In this document: positions 19,552 through 30,211 of the stretch, one piece after another
How the letters are laid out: each line of letters opens with the position of its first letter
Position numbering within the stretch: the stretch's first letter is position 1
Origin: an uncultured Flavobacteriaceae bacterium
GTDB lineage: Bacteria > Bacteroidota > Bacteroidia > Flavobacteriales > Flavobacteriaceae
Assembly (NCBI GenBank): GCA_947500525.1
Contig: CANMSH010000007.1
Span: 1-64,000, forward strand
DNA length: 64,000 bases
Reading direction: 5' to 3'
The notes under the pieces: generated by a model
The model's input: only the letters and a program-made list of their open reading frames with translations
Databases searched by the model: none
Told to the model about the DNA's origin: nothing
Position numbers and translations under genes: made by a program

Positions 19552-21243
19552 ATGAAAAGAATATTTTTAATAGTATGTATGTTTAGCATTGCATTTTTAA
19601 GTGCACAAACTGAAACATCTGGTAAATATGGGACCGTTAAGAATTTAGAGATAAATACGAAGAATTCAGATTTTGGACCTTCTTATTTAGGTGAGAATCA
19701 ATTGATATTTGCATCTCCAAAAAAAGGTTTTAGAATCATAAAAGATGTATGGGAGCAAAACGGACAACGATTTTTAGAATTGTACGTTGGTACCATTAAC
19801 AATGAAACGGGTGAAGTGTCTGAACAAGAAAGGTTAAAAGGAGAAGTTAATTCGCGTTATCACGATGCACAGGCAGTATTTACAAAAGATGGTAAGACGG
19901 TATATTTTACTAGAGATAATTATTATAACAAATTATTAGGAATTGATAATAAAGGATGGACTAACCTCGCAATGTTTAAAGCTACGGTAAACAATGAAGG
20001 AGAATGGATAAATATTATTCCTATGCCATTTAATAACGTGGAGTATTCTGTTGGTCATCCTGCTTTGAGTGAAGATGAAAAAACGCTTTATTTTGCCTCT
20101 GATATGCCAGGAACACTTGGAGAAACAGATATTTTCATGGTAACAGTTAATCAGAGTGGTTTTGGAAATCCTACGAATATGGGTGATAAAGTAAACTCAA
20201 CATCAAAAGATTGGTTTCCTTTCGTTGATAAAGGGGTACTATATTTCACTTCAGATAGAAGTGGGGGTATGGGAGGATCTGATGTATATGCCTCTAAATT
20301 AGAAGGTTTTTCTCCAGATCCAGTATTACTTAGTGAACCTATCAATTCAGGTGCTGATGACTTTGCTTTTGTGATTGATAATGAAACCCGAAAAGGATAT
20401 TTTTCTTCAAATAGAGAAGGTGGTAAAGGTGATGACGATATCTATTCTTTTATCGAAGAAGAAACCGTAGAATTTAAATGTAAACAATTAGTATCGGGTG
20501 AAGTTAGAGATAAGAACACTACCGATTTGTTGCCAGGAGCAGAAGTGGTATTGAGTGACGAAGAAGGAAACGTGCTCGAATCTATGATTGTAGGTTCAGA
20601 TGGTATATTTACCTTTAATGTATTATGTGAAACAGTATATAAGTTAGAAGGTAAAAAAATAAACTATACGCCGCAATCTAAAGGGTTTACTACCGATAAT
20701 GAAGCTGATAAGGAGTCGAAATTATTAATTCTACTTGGAACAGGAGATATAGATTTTATTAGTGATGGCAGTGAAGTTGATAAAACGACACAGGAGTTAT
20801 TTGAGGACAACAAACCTGAAGGAGCACCTGAGAATCCAGATGATTTACCACAAGAAATTACTATTCAAGGTAGCACAGGTAAATATCTTGTGAATATAGA
20901 TCCTATTTATTTTGACTTTAATTCATCTTATTTAACAAAACAAGCGAAAGGTGAATTACAAAAAGTAATCGATTTAATGAATCAATACCCCAAAATGATT
21001 ATAGAATCTGCTTCGCACACAGATGCGAGAGGACCTAGGGGATATAATATGTGGCTGTCTGATAGACGGGCAAAATCAACTGTTAATTATATTATAGAAA
21101 GAGGAATAGACGCTACTAGAATTACAGGTAGAGGATATGGAGACACCGAATTAGCGGTTAAAAAATGTGAGAGAGGAGTACCATGTACCGAAGCAGAACA
21201 TGCTGCGAATAGAAGAACAGAATTTGTAATTATAAAAATGTAA
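19552..21243 (+). CDS. PD40 beta-propeller/OmpA family outer membrane protein with one OmpA domain
   Basis: LYFASDMPGTLGETDIFMV, GYFSSNREGGKGDDDIYSF, IDPIYFDFNSSYLTKQAKGEL...SHTDARGPRGYNMWLSDRRAKSTVNYI...NRRTEFVI. Confidence 0.92.
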   Translation: MKRIFLIVCMFSIAFLSAQTETSGKYGTVKNLEINTKNSDFGPSYLGENQLIFASPKKGFRIIKDVWEQNGQRFLELYVGTINNETGEVSEQERLKGEVNSRYHDAQAVFTKDGKTVYFTRDNYYNKLLGIDNKGWTNLAMFKATVNNEGEWINIIPMPFNNVEYSVGHPALSEDEKTLYFASDMPGTLGETDIFMVTVNQSGFGNPTNMGDKVNSTSKDWFPFVDKGVLYFTSDRSGGMGGSDVYASKLEGFSPDPVLLSEPINSGADDFAFVIDNETRKGYFSSNREGGKGDDDIYSFIEEETVEFKCKQLVSGEVRDKNTTDLLPGAEVVLSDEEGNVLESMIVGSDGIFTFNVLCETVYKLEGKKINYTPQSKGFTTDNEADKESKLLILLGTGDIDFISDGSEVDKTTQELFEDNKPEGAPENPDDLPQEITIQGSTGKYLVNIDPIYFDFNSSYLTKQAKGELQKVIDLMNQYPKMIIESASHTDARGPRGYNMWLSDRRAKSTVNYIIERGIDATRITGRGYGDTELAVKKCERGVPCTEAEHAANRRTEFVIIKM

Positions 21244-21275
21244 TATAATTAGTTGATCAAAAACAATTAACCTTG

Positions 21276-21307
21276 AAAAACCTCGTATATATTGCGAGGT
21301 TTTTTTA
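21276..21307 (+). terminator. Rho-independent terminator after second OmpA gene
   Basis: AAAAACCTCG-N9-CGAGGTTTTTTT. Confidence 0.85.
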
Positions 21308-21337
21308 TTCAAGTAAAACTATCAAAGAATTTGTAAA

Positions 21338-21820
21338 GTGCCAAAAATTGAACTACGAACCAAAATTAATGCACCTAAACAAATTGTATTTGATTTAGCT
21401 CGCAGTATTGACTTGCATAAGATATCTACACAACAAACGAACGAAGAAGCTATAGATGGCGTTACGAGTGGCTTGATAGAACTATATGAGTCGGTAACTT
21501 GGAAAGCAAAACATTTTGGCGTATATCAAAGATTAACATCAAAAATAACCGAGTTTGAAAGTCCGAATTATTTTGTTGATGAAATGATGCAAGGCGCTTT
21601 TAAAAATTTCAAACACGAACATCATTTTATAGAAGCGAATGGAGTTACAGAAATGATAGATGTTTTCGAATATGAATCACCCTTTGGATGTATTGGTAGA
21701 TTGGCCGACACTATCTTTCTCAAAAAATATATGACTAATTTACTCCTAAAGCGCAATGAAACGATTGTAACTTTTGCTGAATCGGATAGATGGCAAGAAA
21801 TCATACCGACTGCACGGTAA
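21338..21820 (+). CDS. SRPBCC/START-like family protein
   Basis: GTG start; PKIELRTKINAPKQIVFDLARSIDLH...FEYESPFGCIGRLADTIFLKKYMTNLLLKRN. Confidence 0.75.
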   Translation: MPKIELRTKINAPKQIVFDLARSIDLHKISTQQTNEEAIDGVTSGLIELYESVTWKAKHFGVYQRLTSKITEFESPNYFVDEMMQGAFKNFKHEHHFIEANGVTEMIDVFEYESPFGCIGRLADTIFLKKYMTNLLLKRNETIVTFAESDRWQEIIPTAR

Positions 21821-21918
21821 TTTAGATTCTAAATAGAATAATCTCAACTCATTTTCCTCTCCATGAAGGTAAACCCTTCTTTAATTAACTAAAAAGAGAA
21901 TATTAAATAATTCAAAAA

Positions 21919-22443
21919 TCAGGCAACACTTGTATCTTTCTTTTTAGTAATTAAAGATGCAATCAAGGCATAAACGCATCCTGGTAAAATAATACCTATA
22001 ATCCAAGTTACAAACTGTGAGCTCAATGAAAATTGAAGAGGTTTTTCATTGGCCTCTTCTATTGCAAGGGCTATTTCTTCTTGAGACATACCCATCATAC
22101 TCATGGTACTTTCAATAACTTTGTTTGATGCTTCTCTCATTAATTCTAATAATTCAGGATTAAATTTTACCATAAGAGTTGAGAATATCATGTAAATAAT
22201 AAATGACGCCATGGCATATATGGCTATCGAAGCAACAAAAACTTGACCAAAACCCATATAACCTCCAAGGTTTTTTCGCTGTTGAAACCCGGCTCGAATA
22301 AGAAAAAAAAGAGAGATTATAGTAGTGTAGGCAATACCAATAGTAGGATCAAAATTGAGTCTAGGATCAATAAAATATAATATTAAATAAATAACAATTA
22401 AAGTTACTCCAAGCTTAAGTCCATTTGACAGGATATTTTTCAT
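21919..22443 (-). CDS. DUF4199-like integral membrane protein
   Basis: Internal ATG (MKNILSNGLKLGVTLIVIYLILYF) preferred; multiple TM helices, GGYMGFGQVFVASIAIYA. Confidence 0.65.
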   Translation of the reverse strand: MKNILSNGLKLGVTLIVIYLILYFIDPRLNFDPTIGIAYTTIISLFFLIRAGFQQRKNLGGYMGFGQVFVASIAIYAMASFIIYMIFSTLMVKFNPELLELMREASNKVIESTMSMMGMSQEEIALAIEEANEKPLQFSLSSQFVTWIIGIILPGCVYALIASLITKKKDTSVA

Positions 22444-22463
22444 ATGAGGGTCGGGTTGTAGTG

Positions 22464-24071
22464 TTAAAATTTCCAAAAAGGAATGTGTATTGTTCTTGTT
22501 TTCACAGAATCTGTTGCGTCTTTATCATAGGTTTTATTGAGAAGGGTCAATAGATGTTCTCCTATGTCCAGGCTATCAGTAGGGAAATAACATAACAATC
22601 CTTTCTCATTCATATTAGGATGTATATAAAATTTACATTTTAAAGAATCTGTATAGGAAACACCATCAATAAAAATCTGATTAGCTTCTAATAATGCTGT
22701 TTGTATTTTTAAAATCTTTTTTTCCTTTGCATTTTCAATCTTTTCATCCCAAGCCTTTCTTGCACTATCTCTTTTGTACTTGAAATAATCATCTAGATTC
22801 GAGATACTTTTGTCATAGTAACCTGCATTAAGTCTTTTTGTAAAGCTCGTTTTAAACTTCAAATTTAAAGTGTCTTTTCTAACTTCTCTGCGTTCTTCAA
22901 TTAATTTTAGAAGTGCTTCTGATTTTTCTTTTTCAAGATTTAAGATTGTTGAGTCTGTTACGTTTCCTTTAAATAAACTATGTCGCAATCCAGACTTTCG
23001 GTAACCAGTAATACCATATTTTTTTGAAAGCAATTCTTCGTCTATTCCAGCTTGTCTTATAAATAGACTTGCATAACTATTTGTTATTTCATAGTTAGAA
23101 AGGCTTATATATCGGATTCTTTTACGCTCAGCATTTGAAATAGCCAAGTCCTTCTCTCGTAGATCGTCATAATTATTACTGGTGACAACATGTTTTGAGA
23201 TAAAATTATTACCGCTCGAGAGTCCTGTTGTGTTAGGAAAATGCGGGTTAGCTTCCAATATAAAGTTTGGTAATACAAGTGTTAATAACAGTAAATAAGG
23301 TATAGAAAACCAAAAAAGTTTGCGTGTATATTTGGTGTCTAAAAAATTATAGAGTAGCGGTCGATAAATAAAAGATAAAGTAATGAAAGAAAAAAATCTA
23401 TAAATACTACCGTAGATTTTAGAATAGCTCTTACCCTCTATCTTTTTAAATAAACCTAAGGTTATGAAATCAATAAAAACGAAAAAAGCCAAAAAGCCAA
23501 AAACGGTATTAGCAATAAGTGAAATTGCGACGTATGAAGAATCTGGACCGAAGAAATGATTTAATATGGAAGAAAATAAAATCCAAAAAATAATAAAAAA
23601 AGCAAATGATAAAAAAATAAAAAAGAGTAAAAAAGTATAAGCAAAAATAGAGCTACAAATTTTTTCTAAACGTTCTATATAGTCATCAAACCCTCCAACT
23701 TTTCTTTTAAAATAGTTGGTAAAGAAATCAGAAAATTTAAGTTTTTCGTAGTCAATTTCTCCAGACACATATCTTAATCCAATTGCCCCAATCCACAAAC
23801 CTCTTAGTATTACATGGATTAATAAATTGGTAAAGAAAACCAACCATGCAGCTCGAAGCATTTGTATAACTATTTTAAGCACTGATGTGGCTTCACTATT
23901 TACGGGATTATTGACTCCTAGAAAATCAGTAAAATAGGTAAGGGTATCTCTAACTTCCCAAATACCGAATAATGCAAACCCAGAAATTAATAATTCTAAT
24001 TGCCAACTTTCTTGTTGCAATTGTTCAAGCCACTGTGAAAATATATTTTTCTTTTCTTTTTCGTCTAGCAT
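22464..24071 (-). CDS. Hypothetical integral membrane protein
   Basis: Long ORF with several hydrophobic helices; no family recognised. Confidence 0.7.
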   Translation of the reverse strand: MLDEKEKKNIFSQWLEQLQQESWQLELLISGFALFGIWEVRDTLTYFTDFLGVNNPVNSEATSVLKIVIQMLRAAWLVFFTNLLIHVILRGLWIGAIGLRYVSGEIDYEKLKFSDFFTNYFKRKVGGFDDYIERLEKICSSIFAYTFLLFFIFLSFAFFIIFWILFSSILNHFFGPDSSYVAISLIANTVFGFLAFFVFIDFITLGLFKKIEGKSYSKIYGSIYRFFSFITLSFIYRPLLYNFLDTKYTRKLFWFSIPYLLLLTLVLPNFILEANPHFPNTTGLSSGNNFISKHVVTSNNYDDLREKDLAISNAERKRIRYISLSNYEITNSYASLFIRQAGIDEELLSKKYGITGYRKSGLRHSLFKGNVTDSTILNLEKEKSEALLKLIEERREVRKDTLNLKFKTSFTKRLNAGYYDKSISNLDDYFKYKRDSARKAWDEKIENAKEKKILKIQTALLEANQIFIDGVSYTDSLKCKFYIHPNMNEKGLLCYFPTDSLDIGEHLLTLLNKTYDKDATDSVKTRTIHIPFWKF

Positions 24072-24256
24072 CAGAATGAAAATTTTTGCACTAAAATCCT
24101 ATATTATTATAGTTTCAATTTGTTTAAAATAAAGAGTGTCTAATTACTTAAAAATGAATACAATAAAAATTAGAGCCTATCGAAACATAAATTAGTAACA
24201 ATGTACGAATATATTTAAAAAAATAATTTGAAAATGCGCTTTATAATTTTAAACCA

Positions 24257-24286
24257 AAAAAACCTCGCTAAGTAGCGAGGTTTTTT
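24257..24286 (-). terminator. Terminator downstream of tsf
   Basis: AAAAAACCTCGCTA-AG-TAGCGAGGTTTTTT, symmetric and T-tracted on both strands. Confidence 0.85.
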
Positions 24287-24335
24287 ATAATTATAAAACT
24301 ACCGAAATTAGTTTATAATAATAAAACTTTATTGA

Positions 24336-25301
24336 TTACCCAAGAGTTACTCTTTTGAAATCGCTCACAGTAACATCGCCGTATGATGAAACATACTTGG
24401 CAACATTAATTTTCTCGTCTTTAATGAAGTTTTGATCTAAAAGACACTGTTCTTGATCCAATGTTGTATTATCGGCGATAAAACGTTCCATTTTACCTGG
24501 TAAAATTCTATCCCAAATCTGCTCAGGCTTACCTTCTGCTTTTAATTCAGCTTTTGCATCATCTTCTGCTTTTGCTAATACTTCTGGTGTCAATTGAGCC
24601 ATAGAAATAAATTGAGGTACATTTTTAAGTGTTTTACCTAAACGTCCTAACTCAATGTTATCTTTTTCTATTACAGCAATTCTTGCTTCCGTTTCTGAAG
24701 CAATATAAGCCGCGTCAAAATCTTTGTAAGATAATGTAGTAGCGCCCATTGAAGCTACTTGCATAGCTACATCTTTTGATAATACATCTGCGTTATCAAC
24801 TTTTGCAGATAAACCTACTAAGGCAGCAATTTTATTGATATGTACATAGCTACTTACAAACGGAGCTTCTAATTTTTCAAACCCGTTAATATCTAATTTC
24901 TCACCAATCACTCCAGTTTGTTCAACTAACTTTTCTGCAACTGTCATTCCGTTAAAATCAGCCGCTAAAAATTCCTCTTTAGTAGCACAATTTAAGGCAA
25001 CTTCGGCAAGTTCATTAGCTAATGCTAAAAACTTATCATTCTTACCTACAAAATCAGTTTCACAACCTAAAACAATAGCAACACCGGCAGTGTTATCAGC
25101 ATTTATTTTTGATACTGCAGCTCCTTCAGTTGATTCACGATCAGCTCTTTTTGCTGCAACTTTTTGACCTTTTTTACGCAAAACATCTATTGCTTTGTCA
25201 AAATCACCTTCAGCTTCAACTAACGCTTTCTTGCAATCCATCATTCCAGCACCAGTTGCTTTTCTTAATTTATTTACTTCTGCAGCGGTTACTTTAACCA
25301 T
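24336..25301 (-). CDS. tsf: Translation elongation factor Ts
   Basis: VTAAEVNKLRKATGAGMMDCKKALVEAEGDFDKAIDVLRKKG. Confidence 0.97.
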   Translation of the reverse strand: MVKVTAAEVNKLRKATGAGMMDCKKALVEAEGDFDKAIDVLRKKGQKVAAKRADRESTEGAAVSKINADNTAGVAIVLGCETDFVGKNDKFLALANELAEVALNCATKEEFLAADFNGMTVAEKLVEQTGVIGEKLDINGFEKLEAPFVSSYVHINKIAALVGLSAKVDNADVLSKDVAMQVASMGATTLSYKDFDAAYIASETEARIAVIEKDNIELGRLGKTLKNVPQFISMAQLTPEVLAKAEDDAKAELKAEGKPEQIWDRILPGKMERFIADNTTLDQEQCLLDQNFIKDEKINVAKYVSSYGDVTVSDFKRVTLG

Positions 25302-25322
25302 TTCTATGTTGTTTTTTATTAA

Positions 25323-26168
25323 TTATTTTTCTTCTTTAACTTCTTCCGCAGCTGTCTCAGCTTTCACTGCTTCTTTTTCTTCTTTCTTAGGCTCTTCCTT
25401 TTTCGGCGCTTCTGCTTCTACTTTAGGAGCTTCTTCTTTTTTAGGAGCTTCTTTTTGAGCATTTGCCTGATCTTTATCAGCTTTTCTTTCTGCTAGACCT
25501 TCAGCAATAGCATCCGTTACGAATGATAAAATTTTATCAATAGATTTTGATGCATCATCATTTGCAGGAATTGAAAAATCAACCAATCTAGGATCAGAAT
25601 TAGTGTCAACCATTGCAAAAATTGGAATATTTAACTTTTGAGCTTCCGCGATAGCGATATGCTCACGTTTTGTGTCAACAACGAATAATGCACCTGGTAA
25701 ACGTGTCATATCAACGATAGATCCTAAGTTCTTTTCTAATTTCGCTCTTTGACGATCAATTTGTAATTTCTCTCTTTTTGATAAAGCATTGAAACTACCA
25801 TCTTGCTTCATTCTATCTATTTGAGCCATTTTTTTAACAGCTTTACGGATAGTTACAAAATTTGTTAACATTCCTCCTGGCCATCTTTCTGTAATGAAAG
25901 GCATATTCACCGATTTCGCCTTATCTGCAACGATATCTTTAGCCTGCTTTTTAGTAGCTACAAATAAAATTTTTCTGCCAGAGGCAGCAATTTTGTGTAA
26001 TGCTTTAGAAGATTCTTCAATCTTAGCAGCCGTTTTGTAAAGATCTAAAATATGAACACCGTTACGCTCAGTATAAATATACGGAGCCATATTCGGATTC
26101 CATTTTCTTGTTAGGTGACCGAAGTGTACACCTGCATCTAATAATTCTTTGATTTCAATATTTGCCAT
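25323..26168 (-). CDS. rpsB: 30S ribosomal protein S2 with Lys/Glu/Ala-rich C-terminal tail
   Basis: [36 protein letters not shown]-like; WPGGMLTNF. Confidence 0.97.
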   Translation of the reverse strand: [281 protein letters not shown]

Positions 26169-26285
26169 CTTGTTTTTTAGTTTACGTTCCGTGGTTTTAG
26201 CAATAACTGAGTAGCCACAATGTGAGTCTCAATTATTTGGGTGCTAAACTTATACGATAACAGATTTGTATATAATAATATGTGA

Positions 26286-26672
26286 TTAACGTTTCGAGAA
26301 TTGGAATTTCTTACGTGCTTTCTTCTGACCGAATTTCTTACGTTCAACCATTCTTGGGTCTCTTGTAAGTAATCCTTCTGGTTTTAAGATTGCTTTATGC
26401 TCTTCGTTTATAGAAACTAGTGCTCTAGTTACTGCTAATCGAATTGCTTCAGCTTGACCAGTTACTCCACCTCCGAAAACATTTACTTTAATGTCGTAAG
26501 CTTTGGCGGTATCAGTTAATACCAACGGTTGCATTACTTTGTATTGTAATGTTCCTGTAGTGAAATAATTTGTTAACTCTCTATCATTGATAGTAATGTT
26601 TCCTTTACCTTTAGAAACATACGCACGGGCAACAGCCGTTTTTCTTCTACCTATTTTGTGTACTATTTCCAT
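26286..26672 (-). CDS. rpsI: 30S ribosomal protein S9
   Basis: IGRRKTAVARAYVSKGKGNITINDRE...KKFGQKKARKKFQFSKR; start overlaps the rplM stop (TAATG). Confidence 0.97.
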   Translation of the reverse strand: MEIVHKIGRRKTAVARAYVSKGKGNITINDRELTNYFTTGTLQYKVMQPLVLTDTAKAYDIKVNVFGGGVTGQAEAIRLAVTRALVSINEEHKAILKPEGLLTRDPRMVERKKFGQKKARKKFQFSKR

Positions 26673-27127
26673 TATTTAAGATCGTTTAGGTTTAATGCTT
26701 TCGGGTTTTGAGCTTGATGTTGGTGCTCTCCAGCAGCATATACATATAAATTTCTGTATAACGCGCTACCTAATTTGTTTTTAGGTAACATTCCTTTTAC
26801 TGCTTTTTCGATCAATCTTGTTGGATTCTTCTCGAAAACTTCTGTCGCAGTAAGCGATCTCTGACCTCCAGGATAACCAGTATGACGGATATAAGATTTA
26901 TCAGTCCACTTTTTCCCAGTTAAATTAATTTTTTCTGCATTGATAATTACAACATTATCTCCACAGTCTACATGAGGTGTGTAGTTAGGTTTGTACTTGC
27001 CTCTAATTAGCTTTGCTACTTTAGAAGCTAAACGACCCAATGTCTGTCCGTCCGCATCAACTAAAACCCACTCTTTATTTACGGTGGCTTTGTTCGCTGA
27101 TACTGTTTTGTAACTTAATGTGTTCAC
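26672..27127 (-). CDS. rplM: 50S ribosomal protein L13
   Basis: VDADGQTLGRLASKVAKLIRGKYKPNYTPHVDCGDNVVIINAEKI. Confidence 0.97.
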   Translation of the reverse strand: MNTLSYKTVSANKATVNKEWVLVDADGQTLGRLASKVAKLIRGKYKPNYTPHVDCGDNVVIINAEKINLTGKKWTDKSYIRHTGYPGGQRSLTATEVFEKNPTRLIEKAVKGMLPKNKLGSALYRNLYVYAAGEHQHQAQNPKALNLNDLK

Positions 27128-27181
27128 ACGATTAGTTTTTGTCTATTAATAATTTCTTTTTATCCCTCTAAAAAGGGAGTG

Positions 27182-27212
27182 CAAATGTACAAACTATTAT
27201 TTATATAACAAA
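27182..27212 (-). promoter_or_regulatory. Bacteroidota-type promoter of the rplM-rpsI-rpsB-tsf group
   Basis: Minus strand TTTG-N19-TACATTTG, exact spacing to the TTTG/TAnnTTTG consensus. Confidence 0.75.
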
Positions 27213-27321
27213 CAGTGTTTTAAGTATATTTTTATCCTGTATTTTTTTAGTTATGAAATCTCTTTTTTTAGCAAAAGAAAATACTCTTTTGTAAGACTCA
27301 GTCAAGGTCTAAATTACTCAG

Positions 27322-27354
27322 TTTAACATAAGTTTAAGATTAATTTAAGATTTC
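27322..27354 (+). promoter_or_regulatory. Three tandem 11-bp repeats upstream of DUF5916 gene
   Basis: TTTAACATAAG / TTTAAGATTAA / TTTAAGATTTC in exact 11-bp register, 81 bp before the ATG. Confidence 0.6.
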
Positions 27355-27434
27355 GGCGAGGTTCTTTGTGTAACAATTACTAAAAAGGGTGGTCTCTATT
27401 AGCAAAACCAAATGAATTCATCTACACCCACTCT

Positions 27435-30083
27435 ATGAAATATGTACTTTCTTTACTGGTAGTTTTTTTTATTTTCAATTACCAAATATCGGCTCAAGAA
27501 GAAGAGAAAAAACAAGAAAAAGTCCCAAAAAGAATATATACCACTAAGTATCTTGGTGATGAAACCCCTCCAGTTATTGATGGGCTGTTGAATGATTCTA
27601 GTTGGAATATAGTAGAATGGACGGGCGATTATATTGAAAATGACCCCGATGAGAATACACCCCCAAGTGAACAAACTAGATTTAAAATTGTATACGACAA
27701 AAAAAACTTATACATAGGAGTACGAGCTTTTGATTCTCATCCAGATAGTATAGTAAAACGCTTATCAAGACGAGATGGTTTTGCCGGCGATTGGGTAGAA
27801 TTTAATATTGATAGTTACCATGACTTACGTACAGCATTTTCGTTTACCATAACAGCAGCTGGTGTAAAAGGAGACGAATTTATTTCAAATAATGGGAATA
27901 ATTGGGACGGTAGTTGGAACCCTATTTGGTATACAAAAACGAATATTGATGAAAAAGGATGGACGGCAGAAATGAAGATTCCATTAAGTCAATTACGTTT
28001 CGGAAAAAGCAAAGAGCAAATTTGGGGATTACAATCTACGAGGCGTTTTTTTAGAAAAGAAGAACGCTCACTTTGGCAACGAAAGCCTCAGGATGCTCCA
28101 GGTTGGGTAAGTGAATTTGGTGAATTGCATGGGTTGATTGATTTAGAACCTCAAAAACAACTAGAAATACAACCTTTTGCTGTTACAAAGCTAGATACCT
28201 ATCCTAGAGAGGCAGGAAACCCTTTTAGAGACGGAAGTGATTTTGAACTGAATGGTGGATTAGATGCGAAAATTGGAATTACAAATGACCTCACTTTAGA
28301 TTTAACAGTAAACCCTGATTTCGGACAGGTAGAGGCTGATCCATCTGCAATTGCCCTAGATGGATTTGAAATTTTCTTTAGAGAACAACGACCATTTTTT
28401 GTTGAGAATAATAATATTTTTAATTATCAGGTTTCGCAATCGCAAGCTGGTGATAGTTTTGGATCTGATAATTTGTTTTTCTCAAGGCGTATCGGAAGAA
28501 GTCCGCAAGGTTTTCCAGATACAAATGGTTTTGTTGATCAACCCGTGAATACAACAATTCTAGGAGCTGCTAAGTTTAGTGGAAAAACCAAAAATGGATG
28601 GTCTATTGGTGTGCTTGAGAGCGTTACAGATAGAGAGTTTGCTGTAATTGATAATAACGGTGTACGAACTGAAGAGGAAGTAGAACCTTTAACTAACTAT
28701 TTTGTGGGTAGACTACAAAAAGACTTTAATGAACGAAATACCTTCATTGGAGGAATAGTTACGGCTACAAATCGTAATTTACCTGATCATTTAAATTTCT
28801 TGCATGAATCGGCGTACAGCGGGGGTCTAGATTTCAAACATTTATGGAAAAATAGAGCTTGGTATATAGGAGGTAACGTTGTAGTAAGTCATGTAGAAGG
28901 AAGTAAAGAGGCTATTCAAAATACGCAGCAATCCTTTCGTCATCTTTTTAACCGTGTTGGTGCTGATTATTTATCAGTCGATCCAAATAAGACTTCGTTA
29001 ACAGGAACAGGTGGAAACATTCAAATAGGCAAACAGGCAGAAGGACATTGGAGATTTGAGAGTGGTTTCACATGGAGATCGCCAGAGTTAGAATTAAATG
29101 ACCTTGGGTTTCAGCGTCAAGCAGATGATTTAAGACACTATACATGGGTAGGGTATAGAACCTTAAAACCATTTTCAATCTTTAGGCAATGGGCCATGAA
29201 TTACAATCATTGGACCGCTTGGGATTTTGGAGGGAATCACAATTTATTACAATTCAATGTAAACAGTTGGGCTAATTTTAAGAATAACTGGTTTGGTAAT
29301 TTAGGAGTGACTTATAGAGCAATAAATCATTCAAATTTCGCTTTACGCGGAGGTCCAAGATTACGATTTTCACCAAATGTTTTCTTTTGGAATAATATAG
29401 GAACCGACAATCGCAAAAAAGTACGATTCAACGCAGGACACAACGGAAGTAGAGCGAATGATAACTCATTTAATAGTTACCGAGTGTATATGGGTGTTTC
29501 GTATCAACCATTAAATGCCTTGCGCGTATCGCTTAACCCTTCATATAATATTAATAATGACAATTTACAATTCGTTAATAATGTTGAAGTGGGTGACGAA
29601 ACGAGATATATTAATGCTAGAATAGAGCAACGTACGCTGAGTATGTCGTTACGTGTGAATTATACAATAAATCCTAATTTAACGATTCAATATTGGGGTC
29701 AGCCCTTCGTTTCTCGAGGAAGATATTCAAACTTTAAATCAATTACAGATGCACAAGCGACTAATTTTAATGATCGTTTTTTGCAGTATAATAATACTCA
29801 AGTTACACTTAATGACGGTACGTACTCTGTAGATGAAGGTCTTGATGGGGCTGCAGATTTTACTTTTAGCGACCCCGACTTTTCTTTTGTGCAATTTCGT
29901 TCAAATTTAGTAGTGCGATGGGAATATATCCCAGGATCTGAAGTCTTTTTAGTTTGGTCACAAGGAGTTACAGGATCGGGTGATCCGTCAAATAGGCTAT
30001 TTGAGAATTTGGATAATCAAATCCTTGGTCAAGAAAAAGAGAACACTTTCTTAATAAAAGCTACCTATCGCTTTAGATTGTAA
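27435..30083 (+). CDS. DUF5916 / CBM9-like N-terminal domain outer membrane protein
   Basis: PKRIYTTKYLGDETPPVIDGLLNDSSWN...FKIVYDKKNLYIGVRAFD...QVEADPSAIALDGFEIFFREQRPFFVENNNIF; C-terminal KATYRFRL. Confidence 0.85.
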   Translation: MKYVLSLLVVFFIFNYQISAQEEEKKQEKVPKRIYTTKYLGDETPPVIDGLLNDSSWNIVEWTGDYIENDPDENTPPSEQTRFKIVYDKKNLYIGVRAFDSHPDSIVKRLSRRDGFAGDWVEFNIDSYHDLRTAFSFTITAAGVKGDEFISNNGNNWDGSWNPIWYTKTNIDEKGWTAEMKIPLSQLRFGKSKEQIWGLQSTRRFFRKEERSLWQRKPQDAPGWVSEFGELHGLIDLEPQKQLEIQPFAVTKLDTYPREAGNPFRDGSDFELNGGLDAKIGITNDLTLDLTVNPDFGQVEADPSAIALDGFEIFFREQRPFFVENNNIFNYQVSQSQAGDSFGSDNLFFSRRIGRSPQGFPDTNGFVDQPVNTTILGAAKFSGKTKNGWSIGVLESVTDREFAVIDNNGVRTEEEVEPLTNYFVGRLQKDFNERNTFIGGIVTATNRNLPDHLNFLHESAYSGGLDFKHLWKNRAWYIGGNVVVSHVEGSKEAIQNTQQSFRHLFNRVGADYLSVDPNKTSLTGTGGNIQIGKQAEGHWRFESGFTWRSPELELNDLGFQRQADDLRHYTWVGYRTLKPFSIFRQWAMNYNHWTAWDFGGNHNLLQFNVNSWANFKNNWFGNLGVTYRAINHSNFALRGGPRLRFSPNVFFWNNIGTDNRKKVRFNAGHNGSRANDNSFNSYRVYMGVSYQPLNALRVSLNPSYNINNDNLQFVNNVEVGDETRYINARIEQRTLSMSLRVNYTINPNLTIQYWGQPFVSRGRYSNFKSITDAQATNFNDRFLQYNNTQVTLNDGTYSVDEGLDGAADFTFSDPDFSFVQFRSNLVVRWEYIPGSEVFLVWSQGVTGSGDPSNRLFENLDNQILGQEKENTFLIKATYRFRL

Positions 30084-30211
30084 TTTGTAAAATAGAGTAT
30101 TGTAAATTTTAACAGGGGCCTTTTATTATTAACATATAATTAAGAATATAACACTAGATATCATTGTTCATTTGTGCTGACTTTCTAAACCCGAGTCATT
30201 AGCCAACCTCA

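Noticed and set aside
25109-25458. Plus-strand ORFs opposite tsf/rpsB
   Set aside because: Leu/Ser/Phe-rich antisense frames of well-identified ribosomal/elongation factor genes.
26169-26285. 117-bp gap upstream of rpsB as a possible S2 autoregulatory leader RNA
   Set aside because: No convincing stem-loop could be read by eye; would need a covariance search.
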